Source of the DNA: Archaeoglobus sp. UBA230
Lineage (GTDB): Archaea > Halobacteriota > Archaeoglobi > Archaeoglobales > Archaeoglobaceae
DNA length: 50,712 nt
Direction of reading: 5' to 3'
Assembly (NCBI GenBank): GCA_002507545.1
Contig: DAVR01000037.1
Location: 1 to 50,712 of the forward strand
In this document: one piece after another, positions 40,379 to 48,878 of the stretch
Numbering within the stretch: the stretch's first letter is position 1
How the letters are laid out: each line of letters begins with the position of its first letter
The notes under the pieces: generated by a model
What the model was told of the DNA's origin: nothing
Database searches by the model: none
The model's input: only the letters and a program-made list of their open reading frames with translations
Program-made: the position numbers and the translations under genes

Positions 40379-41359
40379 ATGAAGAAGGTAGTTGCTTTCG
40401 TTGCTGTCATACTGATTACAGCAGCATGGTATTTTATGACTCCAAAGGAGAGAGTTTTAACAATATCAACGACGACCAGTCTCTACGACACCGGACTGCT
40501 GGAAGATGCTATCGCTCCCGCCTTCAAAGAGGAGACCGGGATAACCCTGAGATTCATACCGAAGGGAACTGGGGCAGCAATACAGGATGCAAAGCACGGA
40601 CTGGCTGATGCGATAATGGTTCATGCAAGGAGCAAGGAGATTGAGTTCATGAAAGACGGTTATGGTGTGAACAGGAAAGTTTTCGCATACAACTTCTTTG
40701 TTATTGTTGGGCCAAGCAACGATCCTGCAGGCATCAAGGGAATGAGCCCAACGGAAGCTTTGAAGAAGATCGTTGAAGCCGGGAGAGAGGGAAGGGCTAT
40801 ATGGGTTTCGAGAGATGACGGTTCAGGCACAAATGTGAAAGAGGAATCTCTGTGGAAGGCTGCGGGTTTTGAATACGAGGAGCTTAGAAATGAGAGCTGG
40901 TTCAGGGCAACAGGAACTGGGATGGGAAAAACTTTGCTTTACACAAGTAACACCAAAGCCTATACACTGTCCGATATAGGGACGTATCTCAAATACAAGA
41001 AAGATGGTCTGATTGATCTTGATGTGCTCGTAAACGAGGGGGAGGAACTAATCAACATCTATAGTATAATTATCACAAATCCTGAGAAATTTAACAAAGA
41101 TTACGAGGGGGCTATTTTGCTTTCAAAGTGGTTGACAAGTGAAGAGGGACAGAAAATAATAGGCGAGTATGGGTTAGAGGAATATGGTATGCCTCTGTTT
41201 TATCCGATCGTAGGTGTTTTGAGAGATGGCAGTGGCACGACATATGAGTGGATAGTCAAATACGGATTCATTCAGGATGACGGTGTTATGACCGAGTGTC
41301 CAAAAGACTACAGATATAAATCCGATCTGAGCTTCTTTGAAGTGCCATGGAGCTCATAA
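40379..41359 (+). CDS. tupA: Tungstate-type ABC transporter substrate-binding protein TupA
   Basis: A 326-residue binding protein. An N-terminal hydrophobic helix (signal anchor, no lipobox cysteine) is followed by the hallmark TISTTTSLYDTGLLE and FIPKGTGAAIQDAKHGLAD. Further blocks are WVSRDDGSGTNVKEESLWK and ATGTGMGKTLLYTSN, which bind the oxyanion. TupA proteins bind tungstate much more tightly than molybdate. The ATG at 40379 is preceded by GGTGA; the frame's GTG at 40358 is less suitable. It overlaps the permease gene by 13 bases. Tungsten is used by aldehyde:ferredoxin oxidoreductases and formylmethanofuran dehydrogenases in these archaea. Confidence 0.9.
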   Translation: MKKVVAFVAVILITAAWYFMTPKERVLTISTTTSLYDTGLLEDAIAPAFKEETGITLRFIPKGTGAAIQDAKHGLADAIMVHARSKEIEFMKDGYGVNRKVFAYNFFVIVGPSNDPAGIKGMSPTEALKKIVEAGREGRAIWVSRDDGSGTNVKEESLWKAAGFEYEELRNESWFRATGTGMGKTLLYTSNTKAYTLSDIGTYLKYKKDGLIDLDVLVNEGEELINIYSIIITNPEKFNKDYEGAILLSKWLTSEEGQKIIGEYGLEEYGMPLFYPIVGVLRDGSGTTYEWIVKYGFIQDDGVMTECPKDYRYKSDLSFFEVPWSS

Positions 41360-42060
41360 TATCTGGAATCCAGCAAGCATTACATTTGATACTCACAGCA
41401 AATCCAGATATAATGGATATTGCAGTGAGGTCTGTGAGAGTTTCAGGCTTTGCTACGCTTCTTGCAACACTCTGGAGCCTCCCAATCGGTGTTGCCATAG
41501 GATTATTCAATTTTTTTGGCAAAAATGTCGTGAAGGGCTTATTCAATGCATTACTTGGCATACCAACAGTTGTGCTCGGTCTGATCCTCTATCTTATGCT
41601 TGCCCCAACTGGTCCATTTGGATTTCTTGGTCTGATATACACCGAGATAGGGATAAGCATAGGACAGGCGGTTTTGATTACTCCAATTATCGTTAGCTTC
41701 GCTGCAAGCTCTGTAGAGCTTATCGAGAGAGAAATAAGGGAACTTGCTCTGACACTCGGTGCGGACAATATAGATGCTTCAATTGCCGTCATAAGGGAGG
41801 CTGCAAGTGGAATTTTGCTCGCTCTCATTGCAGCATTCAATAGGGCAGTGGCTGAACTTGGAATTGCGATAATAATCGGAGGAAACATCTTTGTAAGAGA
41901 TAGCGCTCTGAATACAAGAGTCCTTACAACTGCAATACAGATGTACACAACCCGTGGGGAAATAGACATGGCAATAGCACTCGGAATAATACTCCTGTCC
42001 ATTGTGTTTGCCGTTAGCTTACTTTCAAATTTGCTTCAGAGAAGGCTGGTGAGAGCTTGA
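41347..42060 (+). CDS. tupB: Tungstate-type ABC transporter permease TupB
   Basis: A 237-residue permease with about five hydrophobic segments. It has VRVSGFATLLATLWSLPIGV, LGIPTVVLGLILYLMLAPTGP, FGFLGLIYTEIGISIGQAVL and the coupling-loop region RELALTLGADNIDASIAVIREA. The arrangement after tupA, with an overlap, and before the ATPase is standard for TupABC. Confidence 0.9.
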   Translation: MELIISGIQQALHLILTANPDIMDIAVRSVRVSGFATLLATLWSLPIGVAIGLFNFFGKNVVKGLFNALLGIPTVVLGLILYLMLAPTGPFGFLGLIYTEIGISIGQAVLITPIIVSFAASSVELIEREIRELALTLGADNIDASIAVIREAASGILLALIAAFNRAVAELGIAIIIGGNIFVRDSALNTRVLTTAIQMYTTRGEIDMAIALGIILLSIVFAVSLLSNLLQRRLVRA

Positions 42061-42761
42061 TTGAACTGCACAACGTTTCGAAGAGTTATGGAAGCGTTAA
42101 AGCTCTTGAAGACGTTAACCTCAGAATAGACAGAGGAGAAATTTTTGCTATCGTCGGTCATAGTGGAGCTGGTAAGACCACCCTTTTGAGGATTCTTGCC
42201 TTGCTTGAGAAGCCGGACAGTGGGAAGTATTATTACAAGGGAGAAATTGCCAATGATAGCCGCAAGAGGGAAATAACCATGGTCTTTCAGAAGCCTGTAA
42301 TGTTCAGCGGCAGCGTTTACTCAAACGTGGCATACGGTCTGAAAATCAGGAAATACAGCAGAAAAGAGATTGAAAAAAGGGTTAAAGAAGCTTTAAAACT
42401 CGTAAATCTTGAAGGGTTCGAGAAATACAATGCTAAAAGACTGTCTGGTGGGGAACAGCAGAGGGTGGCGATAGCAAGGGCTATAGCTATCAATCCAGAA
42501 GTGCTGATAATGGACGAGCCTACAGCAAATCTGGATTTGGTCAATGCAACAATTGTTGAGGAGGTAATAGAAAAGATATCGAAGAAGGGCACAACAGTAA
42601 TTTTAGCTACCCATAACCTGTTTCAGTCCAGAAGACTGTCTGACAGAGTTGCCCACATCTTTTCGGGTAGAATTGTCGAAGTTTCAAAAACCGAGGAATT
42701 CTTTGAAAACCCAAAAACCGAGATTTCAAGAAAGTTTATCAATGGTGAGCTGCAGTATTAG
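42057..42761 (+). CDS. tupC: Tungstate-type ABC transporter ATPase TupC
   Basis: A 234-residue ABC ATPase. Walker A is GHSGAGKTT, the signature is LSGGEQQRVAIARAI, Walker B is VLIMDEPTANLD, and the switch His is in ILATHNLFQSRRL. The start is a TTG at 42057, overlapping the permease stop by 4 bases; no ATG or GTG is available nearby. There is no C-terminal molybdate-responsive (TOBE) domain, consistent with a Tup- rather than Mod-type subunit. Confidence 0.9.
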   Translation: MIELHNVSKSYGSVKALEDVNLRIDRGEIFAIVGHSGAGKTTLLRILALLEKPDSGKYYYKGEIANDSRKREITMVFQKPVMFSGSVYSNVAYGLKIRKYSRKEIEKRVKEALKLVNLEGFEKYNAKRLSGGEQQRVAIARAIAINPEVLIMDEPTANLDLVNATIVEEVIEKISKKGTTVILATHNLFQSRRLSDRVAHIFSGRIVEVSKTEEFFENPKTEISRKFINGELQY

Positions 42762-42830
42762 TTTGAGCTTTTTCTGTTCATCCAGATTTGTGCAGGGTTG
42801 AGGAAGTTATGCAGGATATTAAGATACTTT

Positions 42831-43592
42831 TTAGTAGCTGTATTCCTCATAAAGCACCGAAAATACCTTTTTCTGAAGCATTATCACGAGTGGAATGTTT
42901 ATCGTAATGGAGAAAATTTCCCTGTTTTCAGCAAAGCAGAGAAGAGACTTATTGTCTGATATTGCAAGTAGCTTGGGGCTTGTTTCTACACCAGCAGCAT
43001 TCGTACCATCCAGAATCTGAGCAAATTTTGAAATAAAACTGTCTTCCGACCTCATGAGCTTATCTCTGTCTACAATTCTGAAATTCTTGACGTTTTCTGG
43101 AACCGCCACCTTCTCATAAAGCAAAACCCTGTGAGGACGGTTTATTTCCCTCAGTACGTAGGAAAGGTCACCGTCTATCAAAAAGAGCTGAATTTCTCCA
43201 TCTCTCTCCTCTATAAACTCTCTTATTCTGCTTTTTACTGCCCAGATTCCCCTTGATACCCACGCATGCTGAGTTTTGCCAGTGTTCTCAACCCTTATTT
43301 GCTCAAGTTTTCTGCGAGCCGTTTCGAGTTTATCGTTCAAATCTCTCTGCAAACTATCTATAATCTTAGACGGTTCAATCGCCCTGTAGATCGCTGGACT
43401 GCCGGGTTGGACTTCAACAAAGCCCCTCTCGATTAGCCTCTCAAGAACCTCGTAAACCTTTGTTCTCGGAATTCCTGCACTTTTACTTATCTCTCTCGCA
43501 GTTGCTTCCTGCAGGGAAATGAGTGAAACGTATGCAGAGGCTTCATAACCTGAAAGACCTATCTCCTTCAGTATCTCAACAGCTTCATTCAT
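42831..43592 (-). CDS. TrmB-family transcriptional regulator
   Basis: A 253-residue regulator. Residues 1-70 are the TrmB winged helix (KEIGLSGYEASAYVSLISL, then AREISKSAGIPRTKVYEVLERLIERGFVEV). A short coiled coil (ARRKLEQIRVEN) follows, then a C-terminal effector domain of the TrmB/PLD-like type (DGEIQLFLIDGDLSYVL). TrmB proteins of archaea regulate sugar and exporter genes. It is divergent from an ABC exporter operon and has a perfect palindrome at its own start, so it probably controls both. The start appears leaderless. Confidence 0.88.
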   Translation of the reverse strand: MNEAVEILKEIGLSGYEASAYVSLISLQEATAREISKSAGIPRTKVYEVLERLIERGFVEVQPGSPAIYRAIEPSKIIDSLQRDLNDKLETARRKLEQIRVENTGKTQHAWVSRGIWAVKSRIREFIEERDGEIQLFLIDGDLSYVLREINRPHRVLLYEKVAVPENVKNFRIVDRDKLMRSEDSFISKFAQILDGTNAAGVETSPKLLAISDNKSLLCFAENREIFSITINIPLVIMLQKKVFSVLYEEYSY

Positions 43593-43608
43593 TCACTAAC
43601 TTTAGTGA
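43593..43608. promoter_or_regulatory. Palindromic operator candidate at the TrmB-type gene
   Basis: TCACTAA-CT-TTAGTGA is a perfect inverted repeat with 7-base arms and a 2-base centre, ending one base before the ATG at 43592. Since that message appears leaderless, the palindrome spans roughly -1 to -16 and a bound dimer would block polymerase. It is less AT-rich than a chance TATA-like palindrome. Confidence 0.55.
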
Positions 43609-43615
43609 CAACAGA

Positions 43616-43623
43616 TTTATTAA
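43616..43623. promoter_or_regulatory. Shared TATA box for the TrmB-type gene and the ABC exporter
   Basis: TTTATTAA sits almost exactly midway in the 53-base divergent region: about 27 bases from the GTG at 43646 and about 27 from the ATG at 43592. One TBP-binding site could therefore place transcription at both start codons, giving two leaderless messages. Confidence 0.5.
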
Positions 43624-43645
43624 GTTTAATGGTGTATGTGTAAAA

Positions 43646-44506
43646 GTGAACATCTTGGAAATCTCAGACCTCACAGTCAGATTCGCTGAATTTTTAGCGG
43701 TAAAAGACCTGAATCTCTCAGTAAAGAGGGGAGAGATTTTGGGTCTTCTCGGACCGAACGGTGCTGGAAAGACCACAACCATAAGAGCAATATTCGGGAT
43801 GGTTCCCTACGAGGGTGAGATCAGAAACTATGCCTCCTCTGTGGGATGGATGCCACAGCATTCGCCTCTTTACCTCAATCTCACCGTTGAGGAGAATCTA
43901 AGGTTTTTCGCCTCGCTTCACGGTTTGAAGAATCCTAAGGAGAGAGTTGAAGAGATGCTTAGGCTCGTTCAGCTGGAAGAGTCCAGAAACAGGCTTGTCA
44001 GGAACCTGAGTGGTGGTATGAAGCAGAGAGCGATGCTTGCGTGTGCGATGATACACGACCCCGAACTTTTAATTCTTGATGAGCCTACCGCTGGCGTTGA
44101 TCCACCCTTGAGGATGAACTTCTGGGAGCACTTCCAGAGATTAAAGGATGCTGGAAAGACGATTCTTGTTACTACACACTACATGGACGAGGCGGAGAGG
44201 TGCGAGAGGATCGTTATGATGAGAGCTGGTGAGAAAATTGCTGAAGGAAGTCCTGAGGAGATAAAGAGATTCGCTGGAGAAGAGACCGTAATGCTCTGGG
44301 TTGAGGATATGAAAGGCAGTTTCAGAATCCTCTCCAAGTATTACGATGTCTCTTTGAACGGGCAAATTTCCATCTCTGTCAAAGATGCACCGTCAGAGTT
44401 ACCTAAGATCATCTCAATTCTGGAAAAGGCCGGAATTAAGGTTTTGAAATCAGAAATTAAAAGGCCAAGTCTTGAGGACGTTTTTCTAAGGCTGATGGAG
44501 GAGTGA
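43646..44506 (+). CDS. ABC-2 type exporter ATP-binding protein
   Basis: A 286-residue ABC ATPase of the drug/polysaccharide exporter type. Walker A is GPNGAGKTTT, the signature is LSGGMKQRAMLACAM, Walker B is LLILDEPTAGVDP, and the switch His is in VTTHYMDEAERC. A C-terminal extension of about 70 residues with a second small domain (EDMKGSFRILSKYYDVSL) is typical. The frame is open from 43523, overlapping the regulator, but the GTG at 43646 lies 27 bases after the shared TATA box and starts the domain directly. Its stop falls just before the permease ATG. Confidence 0.88.
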   Translation: MNILEISDLTVRFAEFLAVKDLNLSVKRGEILGLLGPNGAGKTTTIRAIFGMVPYEGEIRNYASSVGWMPQHSPLYLNLTVEENLRFFASLHGLKNPKERVEEMLRLVQLEESRNRLVRNLSGGMKQRAMLACAMIHDPELLILDEPTAGVDPPLRMNFWEHFQRLKDAGKTILVTTHYMDEAERCERIVMMRAGEKIAEGSPEEIKRFAGEETVMLWVEDMKGSFRILSKYYDVSLNGQISISVKDAPSELPKIISILEKAGIKVLKSEIKRPSLEDVFLRLMEE

Positions 44507-44508
44507 AA

Positions 44509-45600
44509 ATGCTGGAAAGGGTTTCTGGTGTTTTTGTTAAGGAAATAAAGGTTATTTTCAGAGAAAAAAGGCTGCTTGCCATCTTGATACTTCAGCCAGT
44601 AATCCTTGTCTCTCTTTTCGGCTACGCCTTTTCGGGAGAGGTTAAGAATATCAAGGTGGCTGTTGTTGACGAAGACAGCAGTGATCTTTCCGAAATGCTC
44701 ATATCATCGCTCCACAGCACCGATACCTTTAGCATATCCTACTTCACAGCAACGAGAAGTGAGCTCATGGAACTGATAAGGCTCGGCAAAGTCCATGCGG
44801 GAATTTACATTCCAAAAGGATTTCAGGAAAATACCAACAAGGCTATAGAGGTTTACGTTGACGAGTCTAACTACAACGTCGCGGCAACAGCAATTTCAAA
44901 AATCAATGCCATGACTGCAAGCCTCTCTAAGAAATTTTTTGGAGGCTTAGAGGTGGAGCAGAGGTTTGTATTCACCACTAAATCGAGGATGATAGACTTC
45001 ATCGCTCCAGCCATCATTGGTGTTGTGATTCAGATGCTGACTTTAATTCTTTCATCAAGCTCGATTTCGAGGGAGAGGGAGGAGGGGACACTTGAGCTGA
45101 TTTTCTCCACACCGCTTAGCAGTTCTGACCTAATAATAGGAAAATTCTTGGCGATAACAGCTTTAATAACGGTTGATGTGTTTATAGTCGTCGCACTCGC
45201 CCACTACGCCTTCGATGTTGAGGTGAGGGGCAGTTTGCCCCTTCTCCTTTTCACCCAGTTTCTATTCCTGACGGGAACGATAGGGGTTGGGTTGATCATC
45301 TCAGCTTTATCTCAAACGCAGCTTCAGGGGATTCAGGCGTCAATGATCTTTGGTCTTGTTAGTATTTTTCTGTCTGGGTTTTTTTATCCGCTCGAAAGCA
45401 TGCCTGAAGGGGCGAAGACTATCTCCTACTTTGTTCCTCTTACCTATGCCAACATCGCCTTCAGAGAGGTGATGGTAAAGGGGAACGGAGTAGAGGTGAT
45501 TTTTCCACAGATTGTTGTTTTGTCGGTATACACACTTATGAGCGTAGCAGGAGCTATTTTAGCACTGAAAAAAGTAATGGGAGGTGGTTCAAGTGTTTAG
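44509..45600 (+). CDS. ABC-2 type exporter permease
   Basis: A 363-residue membrane protein. One N-terminal membrane helix (LAILILQPVILVSLFGYAFSG) is followed by a large extracellular domain of about 120 residues (VAVVDEDSSDLSEMLISSL onward), then five clustered C-terminal helices with REREEGTLELIFSTPLSSSDLI. This is the YhgE/DrrB-like layout. The ATG at 44509 has GGAG five bases upstream. The export substrate is unknown; the next gene encodes a surface protein, which could be partner or client. Confidence 0.88.
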   Translation: MLERVSGVFVKEIKVIFREKRLLAILILQPVILVSLFGYAFSGEVKNIKVAVVDEDSSDLSEMLISSLHSTDTFSISYFTATRSELMELIRLGKVHAGIYIPKGFQENTNKAIEVYVDESNYNVAATAISKINAMTASLSKKFFGGLEVEQRFVFTTKSRMIDFIAPAIIGVVIQMLTLILSSSSISREREEGTLELIFSTPLSSSDLIIGKFLAITALITVDVFIVVALAHYAFDVEVRGSLPLLLFTQFLFLTGTIGVGLIISALSQTQLQGIQASMIFGLVSIFLSGFFYPLESMPEGAKTISYFVPLTYANIAFREVMVKGNGVEVIFPQIVVLSVYTLMSVAGAILALKKVMGGGSSV

Positions 45601-47167
45601 AAAATTTTTTGCAGTTTTTCTGGTTCTTATTGCAGTTCAGACTGCTTTGGCCGTGGAGGCAGAGGATGAGCCGGAACTGGCAGCTTATTCAACGAACACC
45701 ATTTTAAAGGCAGGAGAAATTAACGAACTCAGAATTGTTTTGATGAACACTGCAAAGCCCGAAAACGTAATGGGTGGGAGCTTGGAGAGAGAAATTATTC
45801 AGAATGCGACCTTAACAGCTTACAACCTCGAAATCTGGCTTGTGAGTGAGGATTTCGACGTCAAGAGCGGCAAAATTTACCTCCAGTCTCTTCCACCTTC
45901 GGCGAGTGTTACTTTGCCATTTCTCGTGTCTGTGCCTGCAACATTCTCTGGAGAGAGCGTTGTTAAGCTGAAGGTCAAGTACGAGAGGGTTAGAAGTGTA
46001 GATGTTGTTTGGAATGGGAGCAACTACACAGCTGAGTACGACTACACCGAAGAGTCAGAGGAGTTTGAAATAAGGGTAGAAGTCCTTGAGGTGCTAAAAC
46101 CCGATTTAATGGCTGTGCTGCTGACGCCGGAAATTTACAGCGGAAACTTCAACAGACTGTCAATCCTTCTTGCTAACACAGGATTGAGGGAGATGAAAAG
46201 TCTGACTGTCAGGATTGAGGGTTTTGAAGATGTTAGTCCGTCGGAACTCTATGTCCCATCTCTCCCACCATCCTCTTCAGTGCAGATTGATTTCAGCGTT
46301 TTTGCAAAGAATGAAACGGAATTCAAGGTTGTGGCACACTACACTTACTTTGATGAGGGTAAACTTGTTGAAGAGAGCAGGAAGATAAATCTGTCAGTTG
46401 AGATTAAAAATCTCGGTGGAAGGGTTGAGATCATACCTGAAAATCCTGAAATCCAGAGAGGACGTGGAATTCTGGACTTGGCAGTCATGAACACCCACCT
46501 AAATCCGGTTTCCCAGTTGAAAATAAAAATTGAGGCTCCTGACGAATTTGATCTGAGTAGGGAGGAAGTTGTTGTTGGAACTTTACCAGCAGGTGGTGTT
46601 GTGAGAGTGCAGATTCCCTACTCCTTGGACGATGATGCGTTAAGCGGTAATAAGGTCTGGAATCTGAACCTGAGCTACATACTTAACACTCAGAAGCTTG
46701 AAAAAAGACAGGAAAGCAGATATATTGTCTTAAATCTTGGAGATGATCCGTATTTTGTTGTTACAAACAAACCCACTGTATATCATGGTGAGAACATAGT
46801 CAAGTTTGAAGTTGAGAATACGGGCGGTTATGCAGAGGACATTCACTTCAAACTCCTTCCAAGCCCTGGATTGAGGGTTAAGATGCCTGAAGCCTTCCTT
46901 GAGAGGGTGGGTAAAGGTGAATCCTTCAGCATCAGCTTCTACGTTGATGTTGATGAAGATGTTATTCCTAATGAGGAGTACAGAGTGGAAATCAGGTGGG
47001 AAGCAGAAAATCAGGCTGGAAAGGATGTTGAGGATAGTGTTTATGGATACTTAGTGGTTGAAGAGCGACCGTGGCTGGAGAAATACTGGGGTGTGTTGGT
47101 TTTGGTGATGGCGATCGTCATAGTTGTAGGAGTGGGGGTTTCAAGAAAAAGAATGGGCAAAACTTAA
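45593..47167 (+). CDS. Secreted, membrane-anchored beta-sandwich protein (COG1361/CARDB-like)
   Basis: A 524-residue surface protein. A signal peptide (FFAVFLVLIAVQTALA) precedes four similar immunoglobulin-like modules, each marked by a strand such as LRIVLMNTAKPEN, LSILLANTGLREMKSL, LDLAVMNTHLNPVSQL or VKFEVENTGGYAEDI with a following 'LPPSASV' or 'LPAGG' turn. A C-terminal helix (WGVLVLVMAIVIVVGVGV) is followed by a basic stop-transfer tail. NxS/T glycosylation sites are several. This COG1361 type is often next to ABC exporters in archaea. The GTG at 45593 has GGAGGTG six bases upstream and is preferred to the one at 45584. It overlaps the permease gene by 8 bases. Confidence 0.82.
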   Translation: MFRKFFAVFLVLIAVQTALAVEAEDEPELAAYSTNTILKAGEINELRIVLMNTAKPENVMGGSLEREIIQNATLTAYNLEIWLVSEDFDVKSGKIYLQSLPPSASVTLPFLVSVPATFSGESVVKLKVKYERVRSVDVVWNGSNYTAEYDYTEESEEFEIRVEVLEVLKPDLMAVLLTPEIYSGNFNRLSILLANTGLREMKSLTVRIEGFEDVSPSELYVPSLPPSSSVQIDFSVFAKNETEFKVVAHYTYFDEGKLVEESRKINLSVEIKNLGGRVEIIPENPEIQRGRGILDLAVMNTHLNPVSQLKIKIEAPDEFDLSREEVVVGTLPAGGVVRVQIPYSLDDDALSGNKVWNLNLSYILNTQKLEKRQESRYIVLNLGDDPYFVVTNKPTVYHGENIVKFEVENTGGYAEDIHFKLLPSPGLRVKMPEAFLERVGKGESFSISFYVDVDEDVIPNEEYRVEIRWEAENQAGKDVEDSVYGYLVVEERPWLEKYWGVLVLVMAIVIVVGVGVSRKRMGKT

Positions 47168-47171
47168 ATTT
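47163..47171 (+). promoter_or_regulatory. TATA box for the DUF116-RpoL gene cluster
   Basis: CTTAAATTT overlaps the stop of the preceding gene and is centred 26 bases before the ATG at 47193, predicting a leaderless message for the four-gene cluster. Confidence 0.5.
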
Positions 47172-47192
47172 TCAGCACTTAATTTCAAACGA

Positions 47193-47780
47193 ATGATAGA
47201 CAAAATCATATCAAGGCTCATCTCGATGGGAGCAGATTTAAGCTCTAAGAACGCGATAAAAGGAGCACTCAAGATTCTGGGAGAGGACGAGGGTCTTGCA
47301 GACCTCGTATACATCATAGTAAAGAACAGAGCATACAGAAAGGATTGGGAAAATTTGCCTCCTTCCAAAAGAGTCATATTTTTGCCTCAGTGCCTCAGGA
47401 ATTCAAAGAATTGCCAAGCGGAGCTTACCGAAAAAGGTTATGTATGCAAAAAATGCGGCTCCTGCGATGTTGCAGAAATAGTGGAGTTTGCTGAAAGTCT
47501 CGGTTACAGGCACATTTACATAGTTCCGGGCGGAAGTATGGTTTATAGAATACTGAAAGAGGTGGTAGCTGAGCTGGACAGCTTTGCAACTCTTGGTGTT
47601 GCGTGCGTTCCTGAACTCTGCGAGGCGAGTGAGAGGCTTTCAATGAAGGGTGTGCCTCACCAGTGTATCCCCCTCAAAAAGACAGGTTGCGTTGATACGG
47701 AGGTTGACGTGGATGAGGTTAAGAGGTTTCTGAAAACGGGATTTTCGGATGAAGAAGAGGGAGCTGGAGATAATCCTTGA
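47193..47780 (+). CDS. DUF116 protein
   Basis: A 195-residue protein of the DUF116 family: KRVIFLPQCLRNSKNCQAEL, KCGSCDVAEIVEFAESLGY, YIVPGGSMVYRIL, GVACVPELCEASERL and KTGCVDTEVDVDEV. Eight or more cysteines in these blocks suggest an iron-sulfur or zinc centre, though no function is established. A weak N-terminal amphipathic helix precedes the domain. Its 3' end overlaps the methyltransferase gene by 32 bases. It heads a cluster with RNA methylation, exosome and RNA polymerase genes. Confidence 0.85.
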   Translation: MIDKIISRLISMGADLSSKNAIKGALKILGEDEGLADLVYIIVKNRAYRKDWENLPPSKRVIFLPQCLRNSKNCQAELTEKGYVCKKCGSCDVAEIVEFAESLGYRHIYIVPGGSMVYRILKEVVAELDSFATLGVACVPELCEASERLSMKGVPHQCIPLKKTGCVDTEVDVDEVKRFLKTGFSDEEEGAGDNP

Positions 47781-48363
47781 AAATTTGAAGGGTTTTGAAA
47801 GTCCTAAAATCCAGCTTGAGCAGTATGTAACTCCCCCAAGCCTTGCTGCTTTTATTGCTGTAAATGCCAGACTTAACGGTGACCTAAATACCGTTTTTGA
47901 CCTTGGATGCGGAACAGGGGTTCTTGCAATAGCTGCATCTCTGCTTGGTGCTTACTCTATTGGGTTTGATATTGATTTGGAAGCTTTGAAGATTGCAAAA
48001 AAGAACGCCTTGGAGGTTAACACAGATGTGGACTTTGTGCGTACGGACATTCGGAGACTGGAAACCAAAGTAAGGGGGACGGTTATAATGAACCCCCCTT
48101 TTGGAATCCAGAAAAGGCATGCTGACAGGCCTTTTCTAAAAAAGGCATTCGAGATTTCTAAGGTGGTTTATAGCGTGCATTCAGCAGGCAGCGTGGATTT
48201 TGTCAGAAAAATGGCCTTAAAGAATGGATTCAGGGTTACACACGTATGGATGTTTTCGATTCCGCTGAGAAAAACTTATTCTTTCCATGAAAAAGCATTT
48301 AAATATATACCCGTAGAGGTATTCAGGATTGAGAAATATGAAAATTGTAATGCCGGGGGATAG
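47749..48363 (+). CDS. METTL5-like RNA N6-adenine methyltransferase
   Basis: A 204-residue SAM-dependent methyltransferase. LEQYVTPPSLAAFI is the N-terminal block of METTL5-type enzymes, VFDLGCGTGVLAIAA is the SAM loop, and MNPPFGIQ is the NPPF catalytic motif of N6-adenine or exocyclic-amine methyltransferases. A YSVHSAGSVDFV segment follows as in METTL5. The eukaryotic counterpart makes m6A in 18S rRNA, so a 16S rRNA target is the natural inference. The start at 47749 lies inside the DUF116 gene and the 3' end overlaps csl4 by 26 bases. Confidence 0.85.
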   Translation: MKKRELEIILENLKGFESPKIQLEQYVTPPSLAAFIAVNARLNGDLNTVFDLGCGTGVLAIAASLLGAYSIGFDIDLEALKIAKKNALEVNTDVDFVRTDIRRLETKVRGTVIMNPPFGIQKRHADRPFLKKAFEISKVVYSVHSAGSVDFVRKMALKNGFRVTHVWMFSIPLRKTYSFHEKAFKYIPVEVFRIEKYENCNAGG

Positions 48364-48877
48364 AGTAGGATCAACAGAAGAATACATCAAGGGTAGAGGT
48401 GTTTACGAGGAGAATGGAGAGCTTTTTGCAGCGGTTGCTGGTTATCTCGTTATAAAAGATAGGGTGGCAAGCGTTGAGAGTTTTTCCAATATCCCTGAAG
48501 TTATGAAGGGTGACGTTGTACTTGGCAGGGTTGTTGATGTCAGGAATACTATGGCTCTTGTCGAGGTTGTTAGTAAGAAGGGAGAGGAGAGAACTCTCAC
48601 CACTCGCAGTCTTGGCTTGCTCCATATCTCCAATGTTGATGAGAAGTATGTGAAAGACATCTCGGAGGCGGTTGGTTATCTGGACATAGTCAAGGCGAGA
48701 GTTATTGGCGACAATCTAAGGCTATCAACAAAGGAGGAGGATATGGGTGTTCTGAAGGCTCTTTGCAGCACATGCAGAAGTGAGATGATCCGAGAGGGCG
48801 ACATGCTTAAATGCCCTGATTGCGGTAGGGTTGAGAAGAGGAAAATATCGAGTGATTATGGAAAGGGTGAGTGGTAA
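48338..48877 (+). CDS. csl4: Exosome RNA-binding subunit Csl4
   Basis: A 179-residue cap subunit of the archaeal RNA exosome. An N-terminal domain (VMPGDRVGSTEEYIKGRGVYE) is followed by an S1 domain (KGDVVLGRVVDVRNTMALVEV, LGLLHISNV) and a C-terminal zinc ribbon (C-x2-C, CSTCRSEM, and CPDCGR). It helps load RNA and recruits DnaG to the Rrp41/42 core. The ATG at 48338 is a better start than the TTG at 48329. It ends one base before rpoL and overlaps the methyltransferase gene. Confidence 0.93.
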   Translation: MKIVMPGDRVGSTEEYIKGRGVYEENGELFAAVAGYLVIKDRVASVESFSNIPEVMKGDVVLGRVVDVRNTMALVEVVSKKGEERTLTTRSLGLLHISNVDEKYVKDISEAVGYLDIVKARVIGDNLRLSTKEEDMGVLKALCSTCRSEMIREGDMLKCPDCGRVEKRKISSDYGKGEW

Positions 48878-48878
48878 A

